Assembly (NCBI GenBank): GCA_023460855.1
Contig: JAEWOS010000033.1
Coordinates: forward strand, 12,904 to 76,903
Origin: Bacteroidota bacterium
Lineage (GTDB): Bacteria > Bacteroidota > Bacteroidia > Flavobacteriales > Weeksellaceae
DNA: 64,000 nucleotides
Direction: 5' to 3'
Shown piece by piece: positions 35,574-43,185 of this stretch. The notes under the pieces are model-generated. The model had not been told where the DNA came from. It saw only the letters and a list, made by a program, of their open reading frames with translations, and did not search any database. Numbering within the stretch: position 1 is the first letter of the stretch; the number at the start of each line of letters is the position of its first letter. A program made the translations under genes and the position numbers.

Positions 35574-36446
35574 ATGAAAGCCAAAGTTTCAGTTTTGTTC
35601 TACACAAAAAAGTCAAAAGCAAAAGTCAGTTCCAAAATTCCAGTTTATATGAGAATTACCGTTAATGGGCATCGAGCTGAGCTGTCTACCGGGAAAACCG
35701 TGGAACTTAGCAGATGGAATGCAGCTCAGAGCCGCGTGAAAGGAAATTCTGACGAAGCTCGAGCGGTGAACAGGCATTTTGATGTATTGCTGTCCAAAGT
35801 GCTGGAAATAGAAAACAAACTGGTTTTCTCAGGCGAAGCTTTTGATGCTGCCGACATCAAAAACCTATTGACCGGAGCTAAGGTCACGGAAAGATATCTG
35901 GTGCCGGTTTTTGAAGAGCATAACTCCCGCATGGAGCAACTGGTGGGAAAAGAATATGCATTAGCAACCCTCAAAAATTTCAAAACCTGCCTTGCGCATC
36001 TGAAATCTTTCCTCTGGAAATTTCACAAAAAATCCGACATCAATCTGGTAAAAATCGAACAGTCTTTTCTCAATGATTTCGATTTTTATCTGAGATCGCA
36101 GCCCAACATTGGCAATAACGCAACAGTGAAACACACTAAAAACTTAAGCAAAATTCTAAAGCTATGCTATCGTAATAACTGGATTGAAAAAGATCTTGCA
36201 CAGTTTTACAGTGGAAAATTCACGGAAGTAAGTGTTAATTTTCTGACTGAGGAAGAATTACAGATTATTCAAAACAAGGAATTCATCGAGGCCGGTAAGA
36301 AGCGTCTTTCCGGGGACACTGCTCGAGAAGCAACCTCCGATGAAGTAGCGCAACTCCGGGAAGAGAATCGCAAGCTCAAGGAAACCGTTGCCGACCTTGT
36401 CATCCGCTACGACATCATAAAAAAAAGTTTGGAAATTCTGGAATAA
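35574..36446 (+). pseudogene. Tyrosine integrase truncated by an IS, fused to IS OrfA tail
   Basis: The first ~238 residues follow the Bacteroidota integrase layout. The arm-binding domain is MKAKVSVLFYTKKSKAKVSS..KIPVYMRITVNGHRAELSTG (residues 1-45), and the core-binding SAM-like domain runs from ERYLVPVFEEHN (about 106) to about 220. The catalytic domain should begin after FLTEEELQIIQNKEF, but the frame instead continues as GKKRLSGDTAREATSDEVAQ then LREENRKLKETVADLVIRY, the leucine-zipper end of an IS3-family OrfA. The Arg-His-Arg-Tyr catalytic residues are absent. So the ORF is a chimera: half integrase, junction near 36288, then the IS OrfA tail. It cannot be an active recombinase. Confidence 0.85.
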
Positions 36447-36466
36447 CCGAAAAATACAGGAAATAT

Positions 36467-37471
36467 ATGAGGTTGTTACCCGAAGAAAAACTGGAAATCA
36501 TCAAAATGGTGACCCGCAGTGAGATTGGTGTTAACAGGACACTTAGGGAGCTGGGCATACATAAGAGCACCTTCTACAAGTGGTATAATCTATATCTGGA
36601 AGTGGGAGAAGCTGGATTTTACTCTTCCCCTTCTTCTACCAGAAGACAGTGGAACAGCATTCCGGAGCATGAGAAATACCTGATTGTGGAAATAGCACTG
36701 GAACATCCCGAACTTTCCAGCCGCGAACTGGCCCACAGGATGATCGACGAGAAGGGCATCTTCATCTCAGAGTCCAGTGTCTACCGTATTCTAAAGAGAA
36801 GAGGTCTGATAACGGCGCCGTCACATATCTTAATCTCAGCATCCAGCGAGTTTAAAGACAAAACCAACTTTGTGCACGAGATGTGGCAGACAGATTTTAC
36901 CTACTTCAAGATTCTCGGCTGGGGCTGGTATTATCTGAGCACAGTGATAGACGACTACAGCCGCTACATCGTCCATTGGGAACTATGCAGAAACATGAAG
37001 GTGAACGATGTACGGAGAACTGTTGATGCGGCCGTTAAAAAGGCAGGACTGAAAAAAGGACAAGCTCCGAAGTTGCTTTCTGACAATGGCTCCTGCTATG
37101 TTGCGGAGGAACTCAAAGTGTACCTGCGGAACAACCACGGTATGAGGCAGGTCCATGGAAAACCAGCACATCCGCAGACACAGGGAAAGATTGAGCGCTA
37201 CCACAGGACGATGAAGAATGTAGTGAAGCTCCACCATTACTACAGTCCCGAAGAACTGCAGGCTGCACTGGAGGAATTTGTGAACCGCTATAACAACGAA
37301 CGCTACCATGAATCTCTGAAAAACCTGACTCCCGCAGACGTCTATTACGGAAGAACAGACGAAATACTGAAAACCAGACAGTTGATAAAAAGTGAAACTT
37401 TAAAAAACAGAAAAAAACTTTATTATGAAAATAAAACCAAAAAAAGAATCGAAAACAAAAATCTTTGTTGA
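36467..37471 (+). CDS. IS3-family transposase OrfB (DDE)
   Basis: The 334-aa protein starts with an HTH-like region (GVNRTLRELGIHKSTFYKWY, about 23-42) and an HTH_21-like segment (LSSRELAHRMIDEKGIFISE). The integrase core follows: WQTDFTYFK holds the first Asp (near 145), LLSDNGSCY the second Asp (near 205), and KIERYHRTMKN the Glu (near 241). The end is typical (FVNRYNNERYHESLKNLTPA). It lies 20 bases downstream of the OrfA tail and in a different frame, as in IS3 elements that use frameshifting. Length suggests an intact OrfB, but OrfA is broken, so self-transposition is doubtful. Confidence 0.92.
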   Translation: MRLLPEEKLEIIKMVTRSEIGVNRTLRELGIHKSTFYKWYNLYLEVGEAGFYSSPSSTRRQWNSIPEHEKYLIVEIALEHPELSSRELAHRMIDEKGIFISESSVYRILKRRGLITAPSHILISASSEFKDKTNFVHEMWQTDFTYFKILGWGWYYLSTVIDDYSRYIVHWELCRNMKVNDVRRTVDAAVKKAGLKKGQAPKLLSDNGSCYVAEELKVYLRNNHGMRQVHGKPAHPQTQGKIERYHRTMKNVVKLHHYYSPEELQAALEEFVNRYNNERYHESLKNLTPADVYYGRTDEILKTRQLIKSETLKNRKKLYYENKTKKRIENKNLC

Positions 37472-37530
37472 AATCTTAAACAAACAAATGTTTTTTCCGA
37501 CTATATTTGAAAACGAAAACACTCTCTAAG

Positions 37531-37589
37531 AAAAAGTACACTTTCTTTTGAAGACGTACAAAAAGTACACTTTCTTTTGAAGACGTACA
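37531..37589. repeat. Tandem 29-bp repeat at the IS right end
   Basis: The unit AAAAAGTACACTTTCTTTTG followed by AAGACGTAC occurs twice head to tail (37531-37559 and 37560-37588). Read on the other strand it begins TGTACGTC, the usual TG-start of an IS3 terminal repeat. Two copies at one end are unusual. Confidence 0.7.
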
Positions 37590-37636
37590 GTAATATAAAA
37601 AGGTAATATTTAATTTTCATTGAAGTGGTTTTTCAA

Positions 37637-38161
37637 TTATAAAAATTTCTTGTCAAATCGGCCTTCTTTTATAGTAACTACTTGTCCTGCGGAATTTACA
37701 GCTGTAAAACTGAATGTTCCAGAAACAATTTTATTGATTTTATCAAATCTGGTAATATTTACAACGCCTGTATTTGAGGCGCTAGTATAATAAGTTGAAA
37801 AAGAAATTACTGAATACATCCCTCTATTTGAATAATTATTATTCAGCTGATATGTTCCTTGATTTAGCTCTACTGGAGAAGTAACATTTATCTCAATATT
37901 ATTTCCATCGGGATTTTTTAAGTTATTTAGCTTAATTGAAAGCCTATATTCATTATTTGCATAATCATACATCGTATTATTCCCTCCCGGATTAGAATCA
38001 GGAGCTTCTATTTTTGCTACCCAGACTTTGCCATCTACCAGTGCGCCGCCCGTATTCTTACCTTCCTGCGTTGCTGGTGGGAGTGTGTCCTCGTCCTGGT
38101 GCCGGTCTCTGCAACTGCCTAATAATAGAACAGCTATTAATAAAAGAAGTAATTTTTTCAT
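37637..38161 (-). CDS. Lipoprotein, mosaic paralogue A (DUF6252-like)
   Basis: 174 aa with a lipoprotein signal (MKKLLLLLIAVLLLGSC). The following segment, RDRHQDEDTLPPATQEGKNT then GGALVDGKVWVAKIEAPDSN, is almost residue-for-residue identical to paralogue B, and the LPPATQEGKNTGGALVDGKVW core recalls the DUF6252 group of Bacteroidota lipoproteins. The middle differs between the two, and the end (ITRFDKINKIVSGTFSFTA and EGRFDKKFL) is again shared. It is probably surface-exposed on the outer membrane; ligand unknown. Confidence 0.75.
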   Translation of the reverse strand: MKKLLLLLIAVLLLGSCRDRHQDEDTLPPATQEGKNTGGALVDGKVWVAKIEAPDSNPGGNNTMYDYANNEYRLSIKLNNLKNPDGNNIEINVTSPVELNQGTYQLNNNYSNRGMYSVISFSTYYTSASNTGVVNITRFDKINKIVSGTFSFTAVNSAGQVVTIKEGRFDKKFL

Positions 38162-38239
38162 TATAAATATGTTATAAGTTTAGAGGGTCAAAGTTAGGTT
38201 CTTAATGAGATAGTGAGATTAATTTTAATTGCCCATCAA

Positions 38240-38467
38240 CTAATTTGAACTGGCATAGGAACTGTCCGGCAAGGTGCCGTCAAATTTTTCGAAGTTTGTG
38301 AACTCTATTCCTGCATCTAACAGTAAACCTGTGGGAATTCTGTTCTTTTCAAGATTGGCAAAAATGTTCTGCAAATTATTTTCGTAAAATTCTGGTGTAG
38401 AAATTTGTGATTTGCCGAAAAAAGAAAGGAGGATTGATAATACCAAAAGATAAAGTTTGATTATCAT
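38240..38467 (-). pseudogene. N-terminal fragment of a larger secreted protein
   Basis: 75 aa: signal peptide MIIKLYLLVLSILLSFFGKSQ, then STPEFYENNLQNIFANLEKN and IPTGLLLDAGIEFTNFEKFD, and a stop. The sequence looks like the opening of a longer exported protein and ends without a fold of its own. It lies between the two mosaic lipoproteins, same strand, so it may have been carried there together with one of them. Confidence 0.45.
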
Positions 38468-38479
38468 TGATGATTTTTT

Positions 38480-39022
38480 CTATTTAAAAAATTTTCGATC
38501 AAAACGACCTTCTGTCACCTTGATTTGCTGCCCTGAGGAATTCTTAGCAGTAAATGAAAAAGTTCCAGAAACAATATTGTTAACTTTATCAAATCTTGTG
38601 ATTTTTAGAGTTCCGTTAGGAATACCAACCTCAGTAAAATAAGTATTAGGGGAAATGTAAAAAGCAGCCCGATTTTGATTAACATCGAAAAAATTATAAG
38701 TTTTAACAGCTAGTTCTTCAGTCGTTGTCACATTAATTTGCATTTGATTTGAAACAGGAACTCCTACTTTTCTTAAAACAATAGTAATACTATTTTCTCC
38801 GTTTACATCTTTGTAAATGGTATTGTTTCCACCTGGATTAGAATCAGGAGCTTCTATTTTTGCTACCCAAACTTTACCGTCCACCAATGCGCCGCCCGTA
38901 TTCTTACCTTCCTGTGTGGCGGGAGGGAGTGTGTCCTCATCCTGGTGTCGGTCTCTGCAACTGCCCAAGAGCAGTATTGCCATTAAAAATAGAATTAAAT
39001 TTTCATGATATAAAAGTGTCAA
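38480..39022 (-). CDS. Lipoprotein, mosaic paralogue B (start disrupted by one base)
   Basis: The frame opens at a TTG (39022) and gives a lipoprotein signal ending LLLGSC. The natural start is probably the ATG at 39006-39004 read with one extra A in the AAAA run at 39000-39003: this would give MKNLILFLMAILLLGSC, matching paralogue A's MKKLLLLLIAVLLLGSC. As written, that ATG meets a stop after three codons, so expression depends on the TTG or on the in-frame ATG at 38983. The mature part shares its first ~50 and last ~35 residues with paralogue A and has a different middle. Confidence 0.6.
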   Translation of the reverse strand: MTLLYHENLILFLMAILLLGSCRDRHQDEDTLPPATQEGKNTGGALVDGKVWVAKIEAPDSNPGGNNTIYKDVNGENSITIVLRKVGVPVSNQMQINVTTTEELAVKTYNFFDVNQNRAAFYISPNTYFTEVGIPNGTLKITRFDKVNNIVSGTFSFTAKNSSGQQIKVTEGRFDRKFFK

Positions 39023-39041
39023 ATTAATCTGTCTAAAATAA

Positions 39042-39194
39042 TGCTTTTTATTACTTGAAGATATTAATTTTCAGAAATATTATATTAAAAGCTTTAATGA
39101 ATGCAGTGTTGTACAGCTAAAAACAGACAAGCATCTAACCGTTTGGCAAGAAAATATCAAAGAAGAAATATCTAAGATTATCGACGGAGAATAA
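39042..39194 (+). pseudogene. Possible remnant of a gene end
   Basis: A 50-codon open stretch without a start, ending VWQENIKEEISKIIDGE before TAA. The composition (K/E/I-rich, no low-complexity) looks like the real C-terminus of a protein cut off by a deletion at the neighbouring lipoprotein gene. No family is recognised; this may also be chance. Confidence 0.25.
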
Positions 39195-39222
39195 CATCAT
39201 TAGAAAAATGTGGGTTCAAAAA

Positions 39223-39280
39223 TATATGCATTTAGATATATAATGATGCTATTTCAAATTATTATACGCATTTACATATA
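39223..39280. promoter_or_regulatory. Pair of operator-like direct repeats upstream of hipB
   Basis: TATATGCATTTAGATATA at 39223-39240 and TATACGCATTTACATATA at 39263-39280 match in 16 of 18 bases and are 40 bases apart, about four helical turns, so both would face the same side of the DNA. The right copy ends six bases before the -7 element at 39287. They are the likely HipB binding sites. Confidence 0.55.
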
Positions 39281-39286
39281 AATAAC

Positions 39287-39294
39287 TATATTTG
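39287..39294 (+). promoter_or_regulatory. -7 element TATATTTG of the hip operon
   Basis: TATATTTG matches TAnnTTTG; the leader to the hipB ATG would be about 23 bases. The right operator copy covers the place where the -33 element should be. Confidence 0.5.
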
Positions 39295-39322
39295 CTCATA
39301 ATAACTGTTAAAGCATATAAAA

Positions 39323-39535
39323 ATGTATCCTAACTTATCCCAGTTTATCAAAACCAAACGCAAAGAAGCCAAGCTGACGCAGCAGGAATTTGCTGAAAGG
39401 GCAGGTGTGGCACTAACGGTAGTTCGTAAAATAGAACAAGGAAAAGAAAATTTGAGTTTGTCGAAAGTCAATCAGGTGCTGTTGATGTTCGGTCATCGCC
39501 TAAATCCCGTAAACATTAAGGATATCGAAAAATGA
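39323..39535 (+). CDS. hipB: HipB-like HTH antitoxin/repressor
   Basis: 70 aa: an XRE-type helix-turn-helix (MYPNLSQFIKTKRKEAKLTQ, then QEFAERAGVALTVVRKIEQG), with no extra domain. HipB proteins bind operators and repress the hip operon. Its stop overlaps the next start (ATGA, 39532-39535), so translation is coupled. First gene of a three-gene HipBST-like set. Confidence 0.9.
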   Translation: MYPNLSQFIKTKRKEAKLTQQEFAERAGVALTVVRKIEQGKENLSLSKVNQVLLMFGHRLNPVNIKDIEK

Positions 39536-39864
39536 GACAAGGGAAAGTTTTTTACGGTAAAGACTTTGCAGGGATCATCACAGAAACGGATGATGGCGAA
39601 TTTACTTTTACCTATGATTCTGATTATATTGAAAAATTTCCGGAACAGGAACTGATCTTTACGATACCGGTTTCCTCCAAAATTTATCGCGACAATAGGC
39701 TTTTTCCATTTTTTGATGGATTGATTCCGGAAGGCTGGTTGCTTGAAATTGCCTCTGAAAGCTGGAAAATTAATAAAAATGACCGAATGGGCCTGCTGTT
39801 GGCGTGTTGTAATAACTGCATAGGTGCAGTTAGTGTAATCCCCTTAAATAATGGTGATGAGTAA
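39532..39864 (+). CDS. hipS: HipS-like N-terminal subdomain protein
   Basis: 110 aa corresponding to the small N-subdomain 1 of HipA: KVFYGKDFAGIITETDDGEF, YIEKFPEQELIFTIPVS, FPFFDGLIPEGWLLEIA and an end CIGAVSVIPL. In classical hipBA this is part of HipA; here it is a separate gene as in HipBST systems, where the small HipS is the antitoxin that inhibits the kinase. It overlaps the next gene by 14 bases. Confidence 0.85.
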   Translation: MRQGKVFYGKDFAGIITETDDGEFTFTYDSDYIEKFPEQELIFTIPVSSKIYRDNRLFPFFDGLIPEGWLLEIASESWKINKNDRMGLLLACCNNCIGAVSVIPLNNGDE

Positions 39865-40795
39865 GTGTTTATATTGCTACGAGGAAATGGTAAATGGAAA
39901 AGATTACCACCAACGATGTAGTCTGGATTTTTTCGGGACGAAAGAACCGCCAATCTTGGATTACACGATGGATGAAATGGAGGAGCTTGCCAAGAATGTG
40001 GTTGAAAGTTCTGTAGCTGTTCCTGGCGTTCAGCCAAAATTGTCTTTGGGATTCATAAAGGATGTTCTAAGTGACAAGAATTTCGGGAGATTAACTGTGT
40101 TGGGAGCATTGGGAGGAAACTACATCTTGAAGCCGCAAAATAAAATTTTTCCCGAGATGCCAGAAAATGAGCACCTGACAATGAAAATGGCGGAAGTTTG
40201 TGGAATTTCAACGGTGCCTTCATCTTTGATTCGTCTAAAAACCGGAGAGCTTTCGTACATCACAAAAAGAGTGGACAGAACCGAAACTGGTAACAAAATA
40301 CATATGCTTGATATGTTTCAGATTCTGGAAGCATTCGACAAGTACAAAAGTTCAATGGAAAAAGTGGGGAAAGCCGTTTCGCAGCATTCTTCGAACACTT
40401 TGCTAGATATGGTAAGGCTATTTGAAATTGTTGTTTTTTCGTTTATCACAGGTAATAACGATATGCATCTGAAGAATTTTTCATTATTGAAAATTGATGA
40501 GAATTGGATTTTAGCTCCCGCTTATGATCTGCTGAACGTTAATCTCCATTTACCCGAAGATAAGGAGGAAAGCGCACTTACCATCATTGGAAAGAAAAGC
40601 AGCTTGATGAAAAAAGATTTCATTCAATTGGGAGAAAAATTTGGACTAAACAACAAGCAAATTGAAAATACTTTCAAGCGGTTCTTGAAGTCAGAAAAAG
40701 AAATACGTGCATTGTTGCAGAAGTCATTTTTGAGTGCTGAAAAGCAGCAAAACTATGATCAGCTTTTAAAAATAAGATTGTATCTATTAGCCTAA
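39851..40795 (+). CDS. hipT: HipT-like Ser/Thr kinase toxin
   Basis: 314 aa (from ATG 39851; an alternative ATG at 39857 is equally likely). It has an N-terminal Cys-rich knuckle (CLYCYEEMVNGKDYHQRC), the phosphate loop VPGVQPKLSL at 57-66, the catalytic GNNDMHLKNF at 201-210 and the Mg-binding APAYDLLN at 222-229. HipT/HipA kinases phosphorylate a tRNA synthetase and stop growth. In the loop, the two serines known from E. coli HipT (SIS pattern) appear replaced: the aligned residues are Ala56 and Pro58, so autophosphorylation at these sites would not be possible. Most of the HipA N-terminal region is missing here because HipS is separate. Confidence 0.9.
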   Translation: MVMSKCLYCYEEMVNGKDYHQRCSLDFFGTKEPPILDYTMDEMEELAKNVVESSVAVPGVQPKLSLGFIKDVLSDKNFGRLTVLGALGGNYILKPQNKIFPEMPENEHLTMKMAEVCGISTVPSSLIRLKTGELSYITKRVDRTETGNKIHMLDMFQILEAFDKYKSSMEKVGKAVSQHSSNTLLDMVRLFEIVVFSFITGNNDMHLKNFSLLKIDENWILAPAYDLLNVNLHLPEDKEESALTIIGKKSSLMKKDFIQLGEKFGLNNKQIENTFKRFLKSEKEIRALLQKSFLSAEKQQNYDQLLKIRLYLLA

Positions 40796-41563
40796 GTTTA
40801 AGCTGACTCCGATTGCAGAGTTTTTATCAGAACATTATCATCAAGATTACTGAATTTCATCATTTTGTTCTGCATAAGTCTGCTAATAATTCCGTTTCAG
40901 TTTGTACTAAATTTGTACTATCGAAATATATTACCTTCAGTTTATAGCCGGTATTCCCTTTTCTGATGCTGAAGAACCGTTTTCTCTGCCATCTATACTT
41001 TAAGAATAAAAAAAAGAAAGTAAAGGTCTTATGGAAGTAAAATGCGCCGACAATATCAAGCCGTATACGGTTTTTCAGAAAAAGTTTTGTGGCGCTAGTA
41101 TTTAGCCCCAAAATTTCTCTCAAAAAAAATATTGCACCGCATTTTCCTTCCACAAGGGAGGAGCACTTTCTTTTTTTCCTTTAAATAATTTTTTGAAAAC
41201 CAAATTTTCTATCTTTGTACAGATAAGATTTGAGAAAATCTGTTGATTTCAATTGGTAGAATATTCGGTCACCTTGAAAATTTCCCTTTCAAAAACCTCC
41301 TGTTAATAGGCGTTGCGAAAGAAAAATTATATTCCTGGAGAAACCACTTTTTAAAACCGTAACACGCTGAAATATCGCAAGTTGCGGTTTTTTTTTGTTT
41401 AAGGATCTTCCCAACCGATCTCCCAAAAATTTTTATGAAAAAGGAACCAATTACTCACTGTGCTCATTTCATTTTTAATCAAGTAAAAATTAAGAATTGT
41501 ACAAAACACCGATGTAGTATTATCATATTTTCCGTAACTTCACCTTAATACATTTCAAAACCC
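40796..41563. other. Intergenic region with attR and a partial terminator
   Basis: 768 bp without a convincing gene. It contains the right end of the integrated element (attR, listed separately) and, after it, a C/G-rich AAACCGT..GCGGTTTTTTT hairpin (about 41353-41395) that resembles a tRNA terminator and may be the old tRNA-Phe terminator. A reading frame on the minus strand at 40860-41153 is rich in Phe and not convincing. Confidence 0.5.
41331..41347 (+). repeat. attR-like copy of the tRNA-Phe 3' end
   Basis: ATTCCTGGAGAAACCAC, identical to 35309-35325; marks the right boundary of the integrated element. Confidence 0.8.
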
Positions 41564-41896
41564 ATGAAAAAAACACTGATACTTTTGTTCATCATCGCTT
41601 TTTCGCTGGCTTTTTCGCAGAAAGTTTTTTCTGTGCAGTACGAAAATCAGGCGGAAGTGAAGGTTTTTGTGGTGAAGTATGAGAATCAGGCTGACCTGAA
41701 AGTTTATAAGGTGAAGTACGAAAATCAGGCAGATGATAATGACGGTAAATGGTTCTTTACCAATTATGAAAATCAGGCTGAGAAGAAGATTTATTTTGTA
41801 AAATATGAAAACCAGGCCGACCTGAAAGTGTTCTTTGTGCGTTACGAAAATCAGGCTGGCTGGCAAAACAAAAGCAAGCAGCATTTGCTTTACTGA
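41564..41896 (+). CDS. Secreted YENQA-repeat protein (DUF6150-like)
   Basis: The 110-aa protein has a signal peptide (MKKTLILLFIIAFSLAFSQ) and six copies of YENQA in the mature part, at residues 26, 39, 52, 68, 81 and 94. The spacing is 13, 13, 16, 13 and 13 residues, with VKV/KVF/KIY strands in between, so a small beta-repeat or coil structure is likely. I recall such YENQADLKVFFV repeats as a domain of unknown function (DUF6150) in Bacteroidota and elsewhere; function is unknown. The mature protein is nearly only repeats, ending GWQNKSKQHLLY. Confidence 0.75.
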   Translation: MKKTLILLFIIAFSLAFSQKVFSVQYENQAEVKVFVVKYENQADLKVYKVKYENQADDNDGKWFFTNYENQAEKKIYFVKYENQADLKVFFVRYENQAGWQNKSKQHLLY

Positions 41897-41962
41897 CAGC
41901 AATTTTTATTTTAGGATCAAAATGTGATTCCTGATTTAAAACAGTGAGCTGCCGGAATTTCG

Positions 41963-41970
41963 TAATTTCG
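41963..41970 (+). promoter_or_regulatory. -7-like element TAATTTCG of the SRAP gene, leaderless
   Basis: TAATTTCG differs by one base from TAnnTTTG and ends six bases before the ATG at 41976. Confidence 0.3.
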
Positions 41971-41975
41971 TTTCT

Positions 41976-42623
41976 ATGTGCAATTACATCTCACTTTTGT
42001 CCGAAGTTCAGGAACTCGAAGAATATTTCGGAGCTGAATATCAGGGCCGTCCTTATCACCGCGATTTCAGGATAAATGGTTTCGGAAATCCGCAGATTCC
42101 TGTGATTCTTGATGAAAACCCGTCGGAAATTGTTCCTGCGCAATGGGGATTTATTCCATCCTGGGCAAAAGACAGAACAATTGAGAAGAAAACGCTGAAT
42201 GCCAGAATGGAAGAGGTTGATGAAAAACCTGCGTACCGGAATTCGGTCAACAACCGTTGTCTTATTATCGTAAACGCCTTCCACGAATGGAAATGGCTCG
42301 ATTCCAAAGGAAAGCAAAAGGATAATTACCTGATTAAAATAAAGAATCAGCCACTTTTTGCGCTTGGAGGACTGTACAATTTCTGGAAGGACCAGGCTAC
42401 AAATGAACAATTCCTGACCTGTACGGTCGGCACAACTTCGGCGAACGATCTGATGTCAGACATTCACAATACTAAACAGAGAATGCCGGTGGTGCTCAAT
42501 AAAAATATTCAGTTTCGGTGGCTTGATGAGGTTCCGGTGGAACATTTTTGCTTCCCGCAATATGATCCGGAACTCGAAGCAGAGAATCTGACCGGACTCG
42601 AAAATCTGCACACGCTTTTTTAA
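41976..42623 (+). CDS. SRAP domain protein (YedK/HMCES-like)
   Basis: The 215-aa protein starts MCNYIS; the catalytic Cys2 is exposed after removal of Met1. Further active-site residues are in TLNARMEEV (Asn), NAFHEWKW (Glu) and HNTKQRMPVVL (His). SRAP proteins form a thiazolidine crosslink with abasic sites in single-stranded DNA, protecting them. Length and motif order match bacterial YedK; cytosolic. No lexA-type site is visible upstream. Confidence 0.92.
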   Translation: MCNYISLLSEVQELEEYFGAEYQGRPYHRDFRINGFGNPQIPVILDENPSEIVPAQWGFIPSWAKDRTIEKKTLNARMEEVDEKPAYRNSVNNRCLIIVNAFHEWKWLDSKGKQKDNYLIKIKNQPLFALGGLYNFWKDQATNEQFLTCTVGTTSANDLMSDIHNTKQRMPVVLNKNIQFRWLDEVPVEHFCFPQYDPELEAENLTGLENLHTLF

Positions 42624-42748
42624 ACCGTTCTCATTCGTTTTCACTTTTCTGAAGAATATCCTGAAACACAACAGGCAAATTCTATAATTCTATCAGAGTG
42701 ATTAGCGGTAATTTTGAGAAATACAATACCAATTCTTAACTGAACATT

Positions 42749-43168
42749 ATGAAAAAAGTTTCTCTGAAAGAAGTTGCCAAAATTATGAAGGACCTCGATT
42801 TTTGTATGATGGTAACCAAAGACGGTCGCAACACACTGCATTCAAGACCGATGAGCAACAACGGCAAAGTGGATTACGACGGCGATTCCTGGTTTTTTGC
42901 TGATCAGAAATCAAATAAAGTTAAACAGATCGAATCCAACGAAATGGTTTCGCTAATTTTTCAGACGGAACAAATGACTTTTGTCGATTGTTACGGAGAA
43001 GCCTCAATACTAACGAATAAAAATCTGATTCGTGAAAAATGGGTTTCCGGTTTGGAACAGTGGTTTCCTGACGGTCCGGAAACCGAAGGTGTCTGCCTGA
43101 TCAGGGTTTCTGCACACAGAGTTCAGTTCTGGGGAAAAAGCGGAGACGGCGAATACCGTAAAGATTAA
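42749..43168 (+). CDS. PNPOx-like general-stress flavoprotein
   Basis: The 139-aa protein has the split-barrel fold of pyridoxamine-phosphate-oxidase-like proteins: DFCMMVTKDGRNTLHSRPMS, then SWFFADQKSNKVKQIESNE and VSLIFQT, as in general stress protein 26 types. They bind FMN or F420, but the substrate is usually unknown. The end (RVSAHRVQFWG) is typical of the group. It precedes an SDR oxidoreductase gene by 17 bases, so the two may be co-transcribed. Confidence 0.88.
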   Translation: MKKVSLKEVAKIMKDLDFCMMVTKDGRNTLHSRPMSNNGKVDYDGDSWFFADQKSNKVKQIESNEMVSLIFQTEQMTFVDCYGEASILTNKNLIREKWVSGLEQWFPDGPETEGVCLIRVSAHRVQFWGKSGDGEYRKD

Positions 43169-43185
43169 AATTTAGAATAAAAAAG

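Larger units (their letters stand above)
36290..37589 (+). mobile_element. IS3-family insertion sequence, left end missing
   Basis: The element comprises the OrfA tail (to 36446), OrfB at 36467-37471, and right-end repeats at 37531-37589. No inverted copy of the right-end sequence is visible at the left junction near 36288, so the left end and the start of OrfA are lost. It probably entered the integrase gene and then suffered a deletion. Confidence 0.7.

Noticed and set aside
40860..41153. 97-codon frame on the minus strand in the integrated element
   Set aside because: Phe/Lys/Arg-rich without recognisable fold, no signal peptide or conserved motif; probably chance.
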